NCBI GenBank assembly: GCA_016880595.1
Contig: JAEHDC010000026.1
Location: 1 to 34,010 of the forward strand
Length of the DNA: 34,010 nucleotides
Origin: Candidatus Saccharimonadota bacterium
GTDB taxonomy: Bacteria; Patescibacteriota; Saccharimonadia; Saccharimonadales; EFPC-124
Direction of reading: 5' to 3'
In this document: positions 18,401 to 27,017 of the stretch, piece by piece
Numbering within the stretch: position 1 is the first letter of the stretch
How the letters are laid out: every line of letters begins with the position of its first letter
Position numbers and translations under genes: made by a program
Notes under the pieces: model-generated
Seen by the model: the letters and a program-made list of their open reading frames with translations, nothing else
What the model was told of the DNA's origin: nothing
The model's database searches: none

Positions 18401-20371
18401 TTATTGGCTAGATTTATTTTTTAAATCGGCAATTATATCGCGTAGCTCAGCCGCAGCTTCAAACTGTAGGTTGGCGGCCGCAAGTTCCATTTCCGCGGTC
18501 AGATCCTTAATAACTCGACCGATATCTTCTTTTGGAATTTTATCAATGTCGCGCTTGGCCATTTGCGCCTCTTTTGGAATCACCGCCCGCAAACCCTCAT
18601 CAATCTCTTTGTTGATACCGCGCGGCGTGATGTTGTATTTGCGGTTGTAGTCTTGCTGGATTTTGCGCCGGCGCGTGGTTTCGTCAATAGTTAGTTGCAT
18701 GCTTTTTGTGATTGTGTCGGCGTACATAATTACGTGGCCTTCCTGATGGCGAGCGGCGCGCCCAACAGTTTGGATTAGCGCTGGCGCCGAGCGCAAGAAG
18801 CCTTCTTTGTCGGCGTCCATAATTGCCACCAAACTGACCTCTGGCAAGTCTAAGCCTTCGCGCAGCAGATTGATTCCAACTAGAACATCGTAGACACCAA
18901 GACGCAAATCACGCAAGATGTCCGTCCGTTCCAAAGTATCAACATCAGAATGCAAATACGCTGTTTTGATACCAAGCTCAACTAAATATTCTGTTAGATC
19001 CTCAGCCATTCGCTTAGTAAGCGTAGTAACCAACACGCGCTGGTTTTTATCTGTTGTAGCTCTAATTTCAGCTACGAGGTCATCAATTTGCCCGGCAATT
19101 TTGCGCACCTCAATTGGCGGATCAAGCAGGCCGGTTGGACGGATAACTTGCTGGATTGGCTCGCCGCTGCGGCTAAGCTCATACTCCGCCGGCGTAGCGC
19201 TAACATAGATCGCCTGGTTGATATGGCGCTCAAATTCTGTAAAAGTTAGAGGCCGATTATCAAAAGCGCTTGGCAACCTAAAGCCGTAATCCACCAAAAT
19301 CTCCTTGCGCGCGCGATCGCCATTATACATGCTGCGCACCTGAGGCAAAGACATGTGGCTTTCATCTACAATCAGCAAAAAATCATCCGGGAAATAATCC
19401 AACAGCGTGGCTGGCTGCTCGCCTGGAGCGCGGTTTGTAAGATAGCGGCTGTAGTTTTCGATACCTTTTACAAAACCGGTTTCTTCCAGCATCTCGAGGT
19501 CAAACTTGGTTCGTTGTTCAAGCCGCTGAGCCTCCAACAGCCTATCTTGGCTCTTGAACCATTTTACCCGCTCCTCGGATTCATTGCGAATTTTTTCAAT
19601 TGCCAGCTTGAGCTTTTCCTGCGGCGTAACATAATGCGAACCAGGAAAAATTGTAACAGAATCCATTTGTTTGATAATCTCACCGGTCAGCGGGTCAATA
19701 TTGGTAATACGCTCAATTTCATCGCCAAAGAACTCAACGCGATAAGCCGTTTCATCGCCTGCCGGGAAAACGTCAACCACGTCACCGCGCACACGAAAGG
19801 TGCTGCGATGAAAGTCAATATCGTTGCGCTGATACTGTATATCACTGAGCCAGCGCAAAAATTTGTCCTGCTGACGTTGCTCGCCAACTTTTACGGTAAT
19901 TGCCATCTGCCCGTAGTCTTCAACTGAACCAATGCCATAAATGCAGCTCACACTGGCCACAATTAAAGTATCGCGCCGAGTCAAAAGCGCGCTAGTGGCA
20001 GCATGGCGCAAACGGTCAATTTCTTCATTGATTTTGCTGTCCTTCTCTATATAAACATCGCTGCTAGCAATGTACGCTTCTGGCTGATAATAATCAAAGT
20101 AACTAACAAAGTAGTGCACAGCTGCCTCTGGAAAAAACTGCTTAAACTCGCTGTAAAGCTGAGCGGCCAGAGTTTTGTTGTGACATAAAACCAAAGTTGG
20201 AACCTGGCGCTTTGCTACAATATTTGCCATGGTAAACGTCTTGCCCGAACCTGTCACACCAAGCAGGGTCTGCTCTTTTTTGCCAGATTTTAAACCAGCC
20301 TCAAGCTTCTCTATTGCCTGCGGCTGATCGCCAGTTGGTTGGTACTTGGTGACAAGTTTGAATTTATCCAT
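18401..20371 (-). CDS. uvrB: Excinuclease ABC subunit B
   Basis: [69 protein letters not shown]-terminal UVR motif. Confidence 0.98.
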   Translation of the reverse strand: MDKFKLVTKYQPTGDQPQAIEKLEAGLKSGKKEQTLLGVTGSGKTFTMANIVAKRQVPTLVLCHNKTLAAQLYSEFKQFFPEAAVHYFVSYFDYYQPEAYIASSDVYIEKDSKINEEIDRLRHAATSALLTRRDTLIVASVSCIYGIGSVEDYGQMAITVKVGEQRQQDKFLRWLSDIQYQRNDIDFHRSTFRVRGDVVDVFPAGDETAYRVEFFGDEIERITNIDPLTGEIIKQMDSVTIFPGSHYVTPQEKLKLAIEKIRNESEERVKWFKSQDRLLEAQRLEQRTKFDLEMLEETGFVKGIENYSRYLTNRAPGEQPATLLDYFPDDFLLIVDESHMSLPQVRSMYNGDRARKEILVDYGFRLPSAFDNRPLTFTEFERHINQAIYVSATPAEYELSRSGEPIQQVIRPTGLLDPPIEVRKIAGQIDDLVAEIRATTDKNQRVLVTTLTKRMAEDLTEYLVELGIKTAYLHSDVDTLERTDILRDLRLGVYDVLVGINLLREGLDLPEVSLVAIMDADKEGFLRSAPALIQTVGRAARHQEGHVIMYADTITKSMQLTIDETTRRRKIQQDYNRKYNITPRGINKEIDEGLRAVIPKEAQMAKRDIDKIPKEDIGRVIKDLTAEMELAAANLQFEAAAELRDIIADLKNKSSQ

Positions 20372-20378
20372 TGTTTAT

Positions 20379-20384
20379 ATTGTA
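20379..20384 (-). promoter_or_regulatory. Putative -10 (TACAAT) 7 nt upstream of the uvrB ATG
   Basis: Minus strand TATGTTACAATATAAACAATGGATAAA. No SD between -10 and ATG. Confidence 0.45.
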
Positions 20385-20472
20385 ACATATGTGTAGCGCA
20401 CAGCGCACATCTACTCAGGCGCTAGCGAACCGTAAAATCGCCGTTGCCGTTGCAGTTTATAACATTTTATGT

Positions 20473-20478
20473 TACAAT
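20473..20478 (+). promoter_or_regulatory. Putative -10 (TACAAT) for the lipoprotein gene
   Basis: TATGTTACAATAT, identical 13-mer to the uvrB promoter element in opposite orientation. Confidence 0.4.
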
Positions 20479-20507
20479 ATACCAATCCTACATATCCGGA
20501 GGTAACA

Positions 20508-20942
20508 ATGCGCCGTTTGGTATCTTTACTGCTGCTTCTGACGCTCGGTCTTACAGGTTGTCGTGAGGGAGCAAGTACATCAAATGATAATCAAACAGGT
20601 GAAGGAATTTCGGTCTCAAGCCGGTATGACCTCTTAATCACTGCGCTCAACGATAATGGCTGGGCTAAGGTGGACAAGACCAAGGTTGGAGAAGGTGCTA
20701 GCGTAGCGGTCCGAACCGAAGTAAAAGACTATACCGTTGTAATTGACCTGGTTACGAGTGAACCGGTCAGCTATGCGATCCTTTCCGTAAACGGTTGCTC
20801 GCGACCGTTTAACGGCGAGGCAATAGCATTACAAAATCCTGATTTGACTCTTTCTGAGCTTGAATCTATCTTGAGCCGCGTTTCGCCTAGTAATTTTGTT
20901 GGCTGTCCAGGGGATGATTCTTCTTCTGGCTCGGATTTGTAG
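20508..20942 (+). CDS. Putative lipoprotein
   Basis: Strong SD (CCGGAGG) before ATG 20508. Signal peptide MRRLVSLLLLLTLGLTGC with lipobox LTGC. The ORF-track start at 20469 is upstream of the SD. Confidence 0.8.
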   Translation: MRRLVSLLLLLTLGLTGCREGASTSNDNQTGEGISVSSRYDLLITALNDNGWAKVDKTKVGEGASVAVRTEVKDYTVVIDLVTSEPVSYAILSVNGCSRPFNGEAIALQNPDLTLSELESILSRVSPSNFVGCPGDDSSSGSDL

Positions 20943-20949
20943 GACTAAT

Positions 20950-20976
20950 GTGGGGCGGCGCGAGTCGTCGTCCCAC
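20950..20976 (+). terminator. Hairpin terminator after the lipoprotein gene
   Basis: GTGGGGCGGCG-CGAGT-CGTCGTCCCAC, 11 bp with two G.U pairs on the plus strand. Confidence 0.55.
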
Positions 20977-20993
20977 TACAAAAAATTTGTGGT

Positions 20994-21596
20994 TTATCCA
21001 CTACCCAATTTTCGCGGTCGTTTCTCCAAGCTCGAAATCTCATCTTTAATATCTGCATAAGCCTTGTCTATATGCTCGATAACTTGTTTTACAATGCGGT
21101 CAGGGTCCGTGTCATACAATATTTTTATCGATTTATCAACCTGCAAACGCTCCATGACGGTTGGAATAAAATCCGCCAAACCACCACTGCCAAGCAGCAC
21201 AGCGCAAAATTTATGACCAACAACCGCAGTAGAAAACTCGTGCATACTACCAATGCTTCCGCCAATATTTATGACTGCGTCACTTGATCTAACCAAATAT
21301 ACATCGCGACCAACATAGTCCATGTTCGTAAAATTTATATAATCAAACTCCTTAACCGGCAAGCGATATGATCTTACGTGCTCTTTATAGTTTGCTGCCG
21401 GTGAGTAACCAACCGACAATCCACCGTTATCTTTTGCGCCGCGCGCTGCATACTGCGGCAAGCCGGTTGTCGCCCCTGTTAAAAGCGTGTGGCCGCTTTT
21501 TGCAATTGCAGCACCAACAGCGTAGGCTAGCAAGCTTGAGCTTTCTGCTGAAGCACCAGCATGTGCACCAGAAACGCAAATTTGGTATTTACTCAA
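20994..21596 (-). CDS. LOG/TIGR00725-like SLOG-fold protein
   Basis: ICVSGAHAGASAESS, HTLLTGATTGLPQYAARGAKDNGGLSVGYSPA, GGSIGSMHEFSTA. Confidence 0.75.
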   Translation of the reverse strand: MSKYQICVSGAHAGASAESSSLLAYAVGAAIAKSGHTLLTGATTGLPQYAARGAKDNGGLSVGYSPAANYKEHVRSYRLPVKEFDYINFTNMDYVGRDVYLVRSSDAVINIGGSIGSMHEFSTAVVGHKFCAVLLGSGGLADFIPTVMERLQVDKSIKILYDTDPDRIVKQVIEHIDKAYADIKDEISSLEKRPRKLGSG

Positions 21597-21615
21597 GTTA
21601 ATCTCCTCATATTTG

Positions 21616-22845
21616 TTATAAAACCTCAGGCGCTATCATATCATTATTTAGCTTGGCTAAAACTTGATTCTTTAGTAAATCCTGCCCCATGTATCTTGCA
21701 AAAATTTCGTTCCACAAACTTTCGCGGAAATGATAAACAATTCTATCACCATACGAAACATTGTTTGCATACGCCGCCAAAACGTCTAGCATGTTTAGCG
21801 AGACCGGCCGGCCGTCATGCATAACTCCTACAAAATCCAACCCTTGCCAAAATTTAAAAGCCGGATCAATTTTGCAAAGAGTCTCTTCGGCCGTGCGCCA
21901 ATGCAAATCTTCTGGCTGGACATGAGGCTCAAAAATCTCTGGATGATGTTTCTCATCCAGCTTGCCAAAGTAGCGCTGAATCACGCGCCAATGAATATGC
22001 TGGCCAGCAAAAACATCTTGGATTGGCGGATCGGCAATAAGTGTATCTGCCACAATTTGGCCAAAGCCACTCTTTACTTGCTGCATTTTAAAGAACGAGC
22101 TATAGAGCTTAATCTCGTTTATGTAATGGAGCAAAAGCGCAAAATCCCACAAAATTGTGCCAGGAGTATATTTTTCTTTTCTTGGAAGTAGCAGCACCAC
22201 TCCAAGCTCTTTTAAATGAGTGACATTGTGGCGCTTCATGACAATAAAAGGCGCAGCCAAGTCTTGCCATGGATCAGTTGGCATTGTTACCACCTCAATA
22301 TTACGCGTTTCAAAATCGCTAGGCATAAGGCTTGAATAAGTGGCATTAAATTTCTCCAGCCATTGCGGCGACTCAACAAAGCGCATGGCTCCATAAATTT
22401 GCGCAATATTTTCCCGCTTTAACATGCTTTTAACTGAACGGTATCCAAGCGCTTTCATTACGGCGCGTGGCGGATTTTTGCAGATCAACTCTTTGGCAAC
22501 GCACTTTTTTACTACCCAAACTCTTTGCAAACCTTGTACTTTTTTAATAGTAGCGCACATCTGCGCTAGAATCTTCTCCGCAGGCATGTTGTAATTTGCA
22601 CCAATTTTAGTAGTAAAAATCTCATCATGTCTGCCGACCGTTGCTAGCAAAGCATGGTATAGCTCCTCACCAGTAGTATCTCTTGCATCCAATTGCATTT
22701 TTTGAATAGCTTGCATTGAACTCTGCCGAATATCGGCGATCAAAGCCACATCCACGCCTTGCTTGTGGCTAATCTCCTCGAGCTGGCTCAATGTTTTATC
22801 AAGCATCGGCGTCCTTGCTCCCAAAAGTTTACTCAAAAATGACAT
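21616..22845 (-). CDS. Hypothetical protein (409 aa)
   Basis: Long intact ORF. No family recognised. Confidence 0.75.
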   Translation of the reverse strand: MSFLSKLLGARTPMLDKTLSQLEEISHKQGVDVALIADIRQSSMQAIQKMQLDARDTTGEELYHALLATVGRHDEIFTTKIGANYNMPAEKILAQMCATIKKVQGLQRVWVVKKCVAKELICKNPPRAVMKALGYRSVKSMLKRENIAQIYGAMRFVESPQWLEKFNATYSSLMPSDFETRNIEVVTMPTDPWQDLAAPFIVMKRHNVTHLKELGVVLLLPRKEKYTPGTILWDFALLLHYINEIKLYSSFFKMQQVKSGFGQIVADTLIADPPIQDVFAGQHIHWRVIQRYFGKLDEKHHPEIFEPHVQPEDLHWRTAEETLCKIDPAFKFWQGLDFVGVMHDGRPVSLNMLDVLAAYANNVSYGDRIVYHFRESLWNEIFARYMGQDLLKNQVLAKLNNDMIAPEVL

Positions 22846-22886
22846 AACTATTATTATTTTAACATAAGCGATAAATTTTTATTAAT

Positions 22887-22997
22887 ACCTGAGTCTCAAA
22901 ACCCACCTTTCTAGCGCAACATCTGCCTTCCCGGCAGACTGAACCACTTTTGTGGCGAGGGTTGTTGCGACAAAAAGGAAGGTTTTGAGATTCAGGT
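22887..22997 (+). ncRNA. Compact multi-helix RNA element: long interrupted stem capped by a three-way junction
   Basis: Helix I 22887-22903/22981-22997 (17 bp with one G.U on plus). Helix II CCTTT/AAAGG (22906-22910/22974-22978). Helix III CGCAACA/TGTTGCG (22915-22921/22963-22969). Capped by hairpins TCTGCC-TTCCC-GGCAGA (22922-22938) and CCAC-TTTT-GTGG (22944-22955). Confidence 0.6.
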
Positions 22998-23008
22998 TTA
23001 CTAATATA

Positions 23009-23037
23009 TTGACAACCATAGCCAGCTGAGTTAAAGT
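23009..23037 (+). promoter_or_regulatory. Sigma70-like promoter candidate for the plus-strand ncRNA
   Basis: TTGACA, 17-nt spacer, TAAAGT. Confidence 0.4.
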
Positions 23038-23039
23038 AT

Positions 23040-23476
23040 TAACAACTCCGCAGAAATTGCGGTATCGGTAATTGCGGAACGCGCATTGCCGGTGCCTGCC
23101 TTCGCGGAACTTGTTGTATCGTGCCACGGTGCAGCAACAAGATGCCGCTATTATGTGGCATCTTTCACAGGGCGTAATTGCGTAGATTTGGGCTTGCTCA
23201 AGTCTATTCAATTAATCTTTGCTATGACTCGGGGCTATGGGGTAAGTCCCAGGGAGGGGTACGTAGCAGAGAACCGCCCAAAGCGGCTCTTCCGGAAGCC
23301 GGTCAATAATGCAGCCATTTGCCGTTCTAAAGCGGCACCAATGGCAGCAATCTGGGCGCTTGCCACGTAATGGCATGGCGAATGTTAAATTAAAATTGGT
23401 TCCAGTTCCCGTAGGAATCAAGCATTTGCCAGGGGAGTGGTGCGTTGCCCGACGTATCACTCCCCACTTATTTTTT
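23040..23476 (+). ncRNA. Candidate large structured non-coding RNA, class unassigned
   Basis: No credible ORF. Hairpins at 23139-23164 (AAGATGCCGC/GTGGCATCTT), 23183-23206 (TAGATTTGGG-CTTG-CTCAAGTCTA), 23268-23290 (AGAG-aa-CCGC/GCGG-CTCT), 23314-23345 (GCCATTTGCCG/CGGCA-cc-AATGGC), 23357-23380 and 23432-23465. G.U pairs form only on the plus strand. Terminator-like 3' end. Confidence 0.6.
23432..23476 (+). terminator. Intrinsic terminator of the plus-strand ncRNA
   Basis: GGGGAGTGGTGCGT-TGCCCG-ACGTATCACTCCCC, 14 bp with two plus-strand G.U pairs, followed by ACTTATTTTTT. Confidence 0.65.
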
Positions 23477-24443
23477 ATAATTCTTCTACTTCAAGTTCCA
23501 TGTCATGCAGCTTGGCACCTTTGTGTAAAATACCAACCTTGGCACCGATCTTGTTTACAACAGAGGTAGAATTTGCGCTTGCAAATACAATCGCCTCCTC
23601 AAGCGTTTTGTTCTGGGCGATACAAGCTACAAATCCAGAACCAAATGCATCGCCAGCCCCAAGCCTATCAACAACTTTTACGTCCTCATAAATTCCTGCT
23701 TTTACAACTTTTGTGCCATCTGTGGCTATTACGCCTTTTGGACCGTCAGAAATCACTACCGTTTGAACAAGATGCGAAGCATGCACAACCAATTCTTCTA
23801 AACTTTTGCCTTCAACAATTTGCTGCATTTCCTCTTTGTTGCAAATTAAAACCTCAACATCGTCGAGCAAAGGCCGTAGCTTCTCCACCTGCGCCAACTC
23901 ACGTGCCGAGGGATTGAATGCAATCTTCACTCCACGTTTTGCCGCGCGTGTAAAAATTTTTTCTAACAATTCCATGGACGCAACAGAGGAGATATACAGC
24001 CAGTCAGCATCATCAATTGCCGCCATATTTATATCCGAACCATCTGCTCGCAACCTAGAGCCATGATAAACCAAAACAGTACGCTCACCACTTGGAGCCA
24101 AAAGAATTGTGCTATAAGTTGTTATGTAGCGCTCATTTTGGTTGAGATATTTTGTGTCGATTGCCTCATCGTCAAAAGTTTTTAAAACCGCCTCAGCGCT
24201 TGGGCCAACACCAATAATCCCCATGAACTGGCTATGTAACCCCTGACGCGCAAAAGTTGTAGCCGCATTCATGGCATCTCCACCAGTTGAAAAAAAGACA
24301 TTCTCAACTTCTAATTTTGCGCCAAGCGGCAAATGCTCGTAGGCTATACCATGTTCAGTCTGCGGCTTAAAAACCTTGCCGCCCACCAAATAAACGTCTT
24401 GGGTTGCAGAGCCAATGCTTAACATCTTAAGCTGTTTTGTCAT
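23475..24443 (-). CDS. PfkB-family carbohydrate kinase
   Basis: LSIGSATQDVYL, STGGDAMNAATTFARQG, VDRLGAGDAFGSGFV (PfkB signature 2-like). Confidence 0.88.
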   Translation of the reverse strand: MTKQLKMLSIGSATQDVYLVGGKVFKPQTEHGIAYEHLPLGAKLEVENVFFSTGGDAMNAATTFARQGLHSQFMGIIGVGPSAEAVLKTFDDEAIDTKYLNQNERYITTYSTILLAPSGERTVLVYHGSRLRADGSDINMAAIDDADWLYISSVASMELLEKIFTRAAKRGVKIAFNPSARELAQVEKLRPLLDDVEVLICNKEEMQQIVEGKSLEELVVHASHLVQTVVISDGPKGVIATDGTKVVKAGIYEDVKVVDRLGAGDAFGSGFVACIAQNKTLEEAIVFASANSTSVVNKIGAKVGILHKGAKLHDMELEVEEL

Positions 24444-25351
24444 TTGATAGCCTTTCCGGCTGAGCCAAATGTATCAATTTTTTCCTCTACTACTTTTTGC
24501 ACGGCTTCATAAACCGTTGGCATTAGCTTCACCACCGCATATTCGTGTGGATTCTCAGCCAAAACCTTTTCGAGCGTTGTCCTAAAAGCGTAACGCATAT
24601 CGGAGTTAATATTGACTTTACTAACACCAATTTTGGCAGCTTCCATAAAATAATGACCAGGGGTATCGCTGCCGCCGTGAAGACTAATTTGGCACTGCAA
24701 AGCAGCGCGAATCCGCTGCAACAGATCAAGATCTAGCTGCTTTGGTACAGGATATTTACCGTGCAAATTACCAATTGCCGCAGCATATGTATCAATACCG
24801 GTCGCATCAGCAAAAGCCTTTGCGCCTTCTGGTGTGCTAAAGGTCTTTTTAACTTCCTCGTAATCTATCGGCTCATCGTGAACATTGGAGCTGCCCATAA
24901 AATAGTGCTGCTCAGCCTCAACAAGCGCACCAGTAAACTTGGCATATTCCACAACCTCCTTGGTATTCTTGATGATCTCCTCATCTGTTGCATCGTGGTT
25001 AGCCTGGCTGATGTCAATATGAATAAATTCAAAACCGGTATCTATGCCACGTTTACACGCCTCGACGCTTGGGCTATGATCGAGATTAACAAAAAGCTCA
25101 ATTCCATACTCTTGCCTGTAGTTGTCAACCATATCCCGAATATTATCAAGGCCAAGCGCATCCACCTCGTTCTGGCTAACCTCAACCATAACTGGCGCTT
25201 GCTTATTTTGTGCAGCGCGGCAAACCGCAATTAACGTTTCTTGGTTGTCAATATTGAAAGCACCAACCGCAAAATGCTGCTGGCGGCTACGCTGCATCAA
25301 GTGCCGTGCTCGCACGCAGTTATCTCTTATCTGTCGAATTGTCAAACCCAT
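24440..25351 (-). CDS. Class II fructose-bisphosphate aldolase family protein
   Basis: FAVGAFNIDNQETLIAV, FVNLDHSPSVEACKRGIDTGFEFIHIDIS, HGKYPVPKQLDLDLL, LHGGSDTPGHYFMEAAKIGVSKVNINSDMRYAF. Confidence 0.92.
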   Translation of the reverse strand: MGLTIRQIRDNCVRARHLMQRSRQQHFAVGAFNIDNQETLIAVCRAAQNKQAPVMVEVSQNEVDALGLDNIRDMVDNYRQEYGIELFVNLDHSPSVEACKRGIDTGFEFIHIDISQANHDATDEEIIKNTKEVVEYAKFTGALVEAEQHYFMGSSNVHDEPIDYEEVKKTFSTPEGAKAFADATGIDTYAAAIGNLHGKYPVPKQLDLDLLQRIRAALQCQISLHGGSDTPGHYFMEAAKIGVSKVNINSDMRYAFRTTLEKVLAENPHEYAVVKLMPTVYEAVQKVVEEKIDTFGSAGKAIK

Positions 25352-25360
25352 ATTTCCTCC

Positions 25361-26023
25361 TTATTTTTCGGTTTTTACAGTAAATTGCTTAACCAGATCC
25401 AATAGCTCAAACCTCTTCTCGGTCCATGTTTCAGACTTGCAGGCGTAGGCCAATGACGCCACCTTACGACCAAATTGCCGATACAAAATTATGTTCTTTT
25501 GCTGCTTAAATGTCACGCTCGGCGCATTAACCTGCTGCTCTAGTTCTACAGAATCAAAGGTATATTTTTTATTTGAATCCTCGGCATCCGCCAGATCAAC
25601 CTTGTCGCCCTCAATGCTTGAAGTAGTCGTTACGCCCTGAGCTTGGGTGGTAGTAATAGCGTCAACAATCACATCCTTTACAGTTTTGCTGGCATCCTTG
25701 TTAACTACGGCAATTGTTATTCCGCAATTAAAATTATCATCGTAATAATACGTCTTTGACACATTATTTGTACTTTGATCGTTTAGGACATAGTTTGATG
25801 GTAAACTTGCGGGGGCGTTTAATACGACATTCTTAACATCCCTTGTATCATCAGCCGGCGGCGTGCTAGAAATGCTATTGGCAATAATATTATTGCGCTG
25901 GATAAAAATCCAAACCACAAAGCCGATAGCCGTAAACAAGAATAAAAATGACACAACCAACGCAACTGCCAAATTTCGGCTAAACAACGGCGACGGTCTG
26001 GTTGGTTCGAGTTTTTTAAACAT
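25361..26023 (-). CDS. Hypothetical single-pass membrane protein (start MFKKLEPT)
   Basis: N-terminal TM LAVALVVSFLFLFTAIGFVVWIFIQ, extracytoplasmic domain with two Cys. Sits inside the sugar-phosphate operon. Confidence 0.65.
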   Translation of the reverse strand: MFKKLEPTRPSPLFSRNLAVALVVSFLFLFTAIGFVVWIFIQRNNIIANSISSTPPADDTRDVKNVVLNAPASLPSNYVLNDQSTNNVSKTYYYDDNFNCGITIAVVNKDASKTVKDVIVDAITTTQAQGVTTTSSIEGDKVDLADAEDSNKKYTFDSVELEQQVNAPSVTFKQQKNIILYRQFGRKVASLAYACKSETWTEKRFELLDLVKQFTVKTEK

Positions 26024-26027
26024 AATT

Positions 26028-27017
26028 TCACCTATGATACTGTGGCATATGATCAATCCAATCGTGTACGGCAAAAGCAATATGTTGGCCGGTTAATCCA
26101 AACTTTTTAAGCAAGTCGGGTGTGTTTCCAGATTCTCCAAATGAATCTTGCATCCCCAGGCGCCTTACTGGCATTGGTAAATTTTCGCTCAAGAATTCAG
26201 CAATAGCGCTGCCAAAACCAGCGGCAATTTGGCCTTCTTCCACTGTTATTACGCGACCACATTTGCGCGCACTAGCCAAAATTGTTTTTTGGTCAAGTGG
26301 TTTTATAGTCGGGACGTGCACAACCTCAGCCTGGATGTTGTCGCTCGCCAAAGCTTTAGCCGCCAAAAGCGCCTGGTAAGAACTTGTGCCAGTTGCAAAA
26401 ATTGCAACATCGTCACCTGGGCGCAAAACGTATGCCTTGCCTATCTCAAACGGAGTTTGCATTGTGGTAAAAACTGGCGATTTTTCGCGACTCAAGCGAA
26501 TGTAATTTGGCTTGCCATTTTTTGCCATTGCCAAAGTAGCCTTTTCTGCTTCTACACTATCGCCCGGTGCAATGACAATCATATTTGGCAAAACGCGCAT
26601 TAAAGCAATATCTTCCAACATCTGATGGGTTGCGCCATCCGGCCCAGCACTAAGGCCAGCATGGGAGCCAACCAACTTAACTGGCTGGTCGTTTAAACAA
26701 ATTGTAGTACGAATTTGCTCATAACAGCGACCCGGAGAAAAAGCCGCGTAGCTGCTTGCAAATGGAATTTTGCCCATGACCGCCATGCCACTGGCAACAG
26801 TTACGAGGTTTTGCTCGGCAATTCCAATTTGCACAAAGCGTTCCGGAAACGCTTCGGCAAAAGCGCCAAGCTGTGTCGAATCTGTTAAATCCGCGCTTAA
26901 ACCCACAATATTTTTATTCTCTTGTCCAGCTTTTACCAAACCTCGCCCCAACCCAGCTCGCGTTGGTTCTTGGGCTATGTCATCTGAGCCAATATTTGCG
27001 ACTAAAAACATTTCCAT
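26028..27017 (-). CDS. Transketolase C-terminal subunit (split transketolase)
   Basis: IAEQNLVTVASGMAVMGKIPFASSYAAFSPGRCYEQIRTTIC, VGSHAGLSAGPDGATHQMLEDIALMR. Confidence 0.94.
   Translation of the reverse strand: MEMFLVANIGSDDIAQEPTRAGLGRGLVKAGQENKNIVGLSADLTDSTQLGAFAEAFPERFVQIGIAEQNLVTVASGMAVMGKIPFASSYAAFSPGRCYEQIRTTICLNDQPVKLVGSHAGLSAGPDGATHQMLEDIALMRVLPNMIVIAPGDSVEAEKATLAMAKNGKPNYIRLSREKSPVFTTMQTPFEIGKAYVLRPGDDVAIFATGTSSYQALLAAKALASDNIQAEVVHVPTIKPLDQKTILASARKCGRVITVEEGQIAAGFGSAIAEFLSENLPMPVRRLGMQDSFGESGNTPDLLKKFGLTGQHIAFAVHDWIDHMPQYHR

Noticed and set aside
23101-23170. Minus-strand GTGAAAGATGCCACATAATAGCGGCATC...CCGTGGCACGATA resembles the P12/J region of RNase P RNA (GUGAAA-stem-GGUAAGAGC-stem...CCGUGGCACGG)
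   Set aside because: The rest of RNase P is absent on that strand (no GGAAAGUCC P4 5' strand, no ACAGAA...GCUUA 3' strand), and wobble pairs support transcription of the opposite strand. Covariance search still recommended.
23308-23370. Short plus-strand peptide ending ...MAAIWALAT* resembles a tmRNA proteolysis tag (ALAA)
   Set aside because: Tags end ALAA or similar, not ALAT. No tRNA-like domain, T-arm or CCA end was found nearby.
22882-23460. ORFs 22882-23211(-), 23086-23370(+), 23212-23460(-)
   Set aside because: Mutually overlapping, compositionally unlike proteins, and coincident with extensive RNA secondary structure. Judged spurious.
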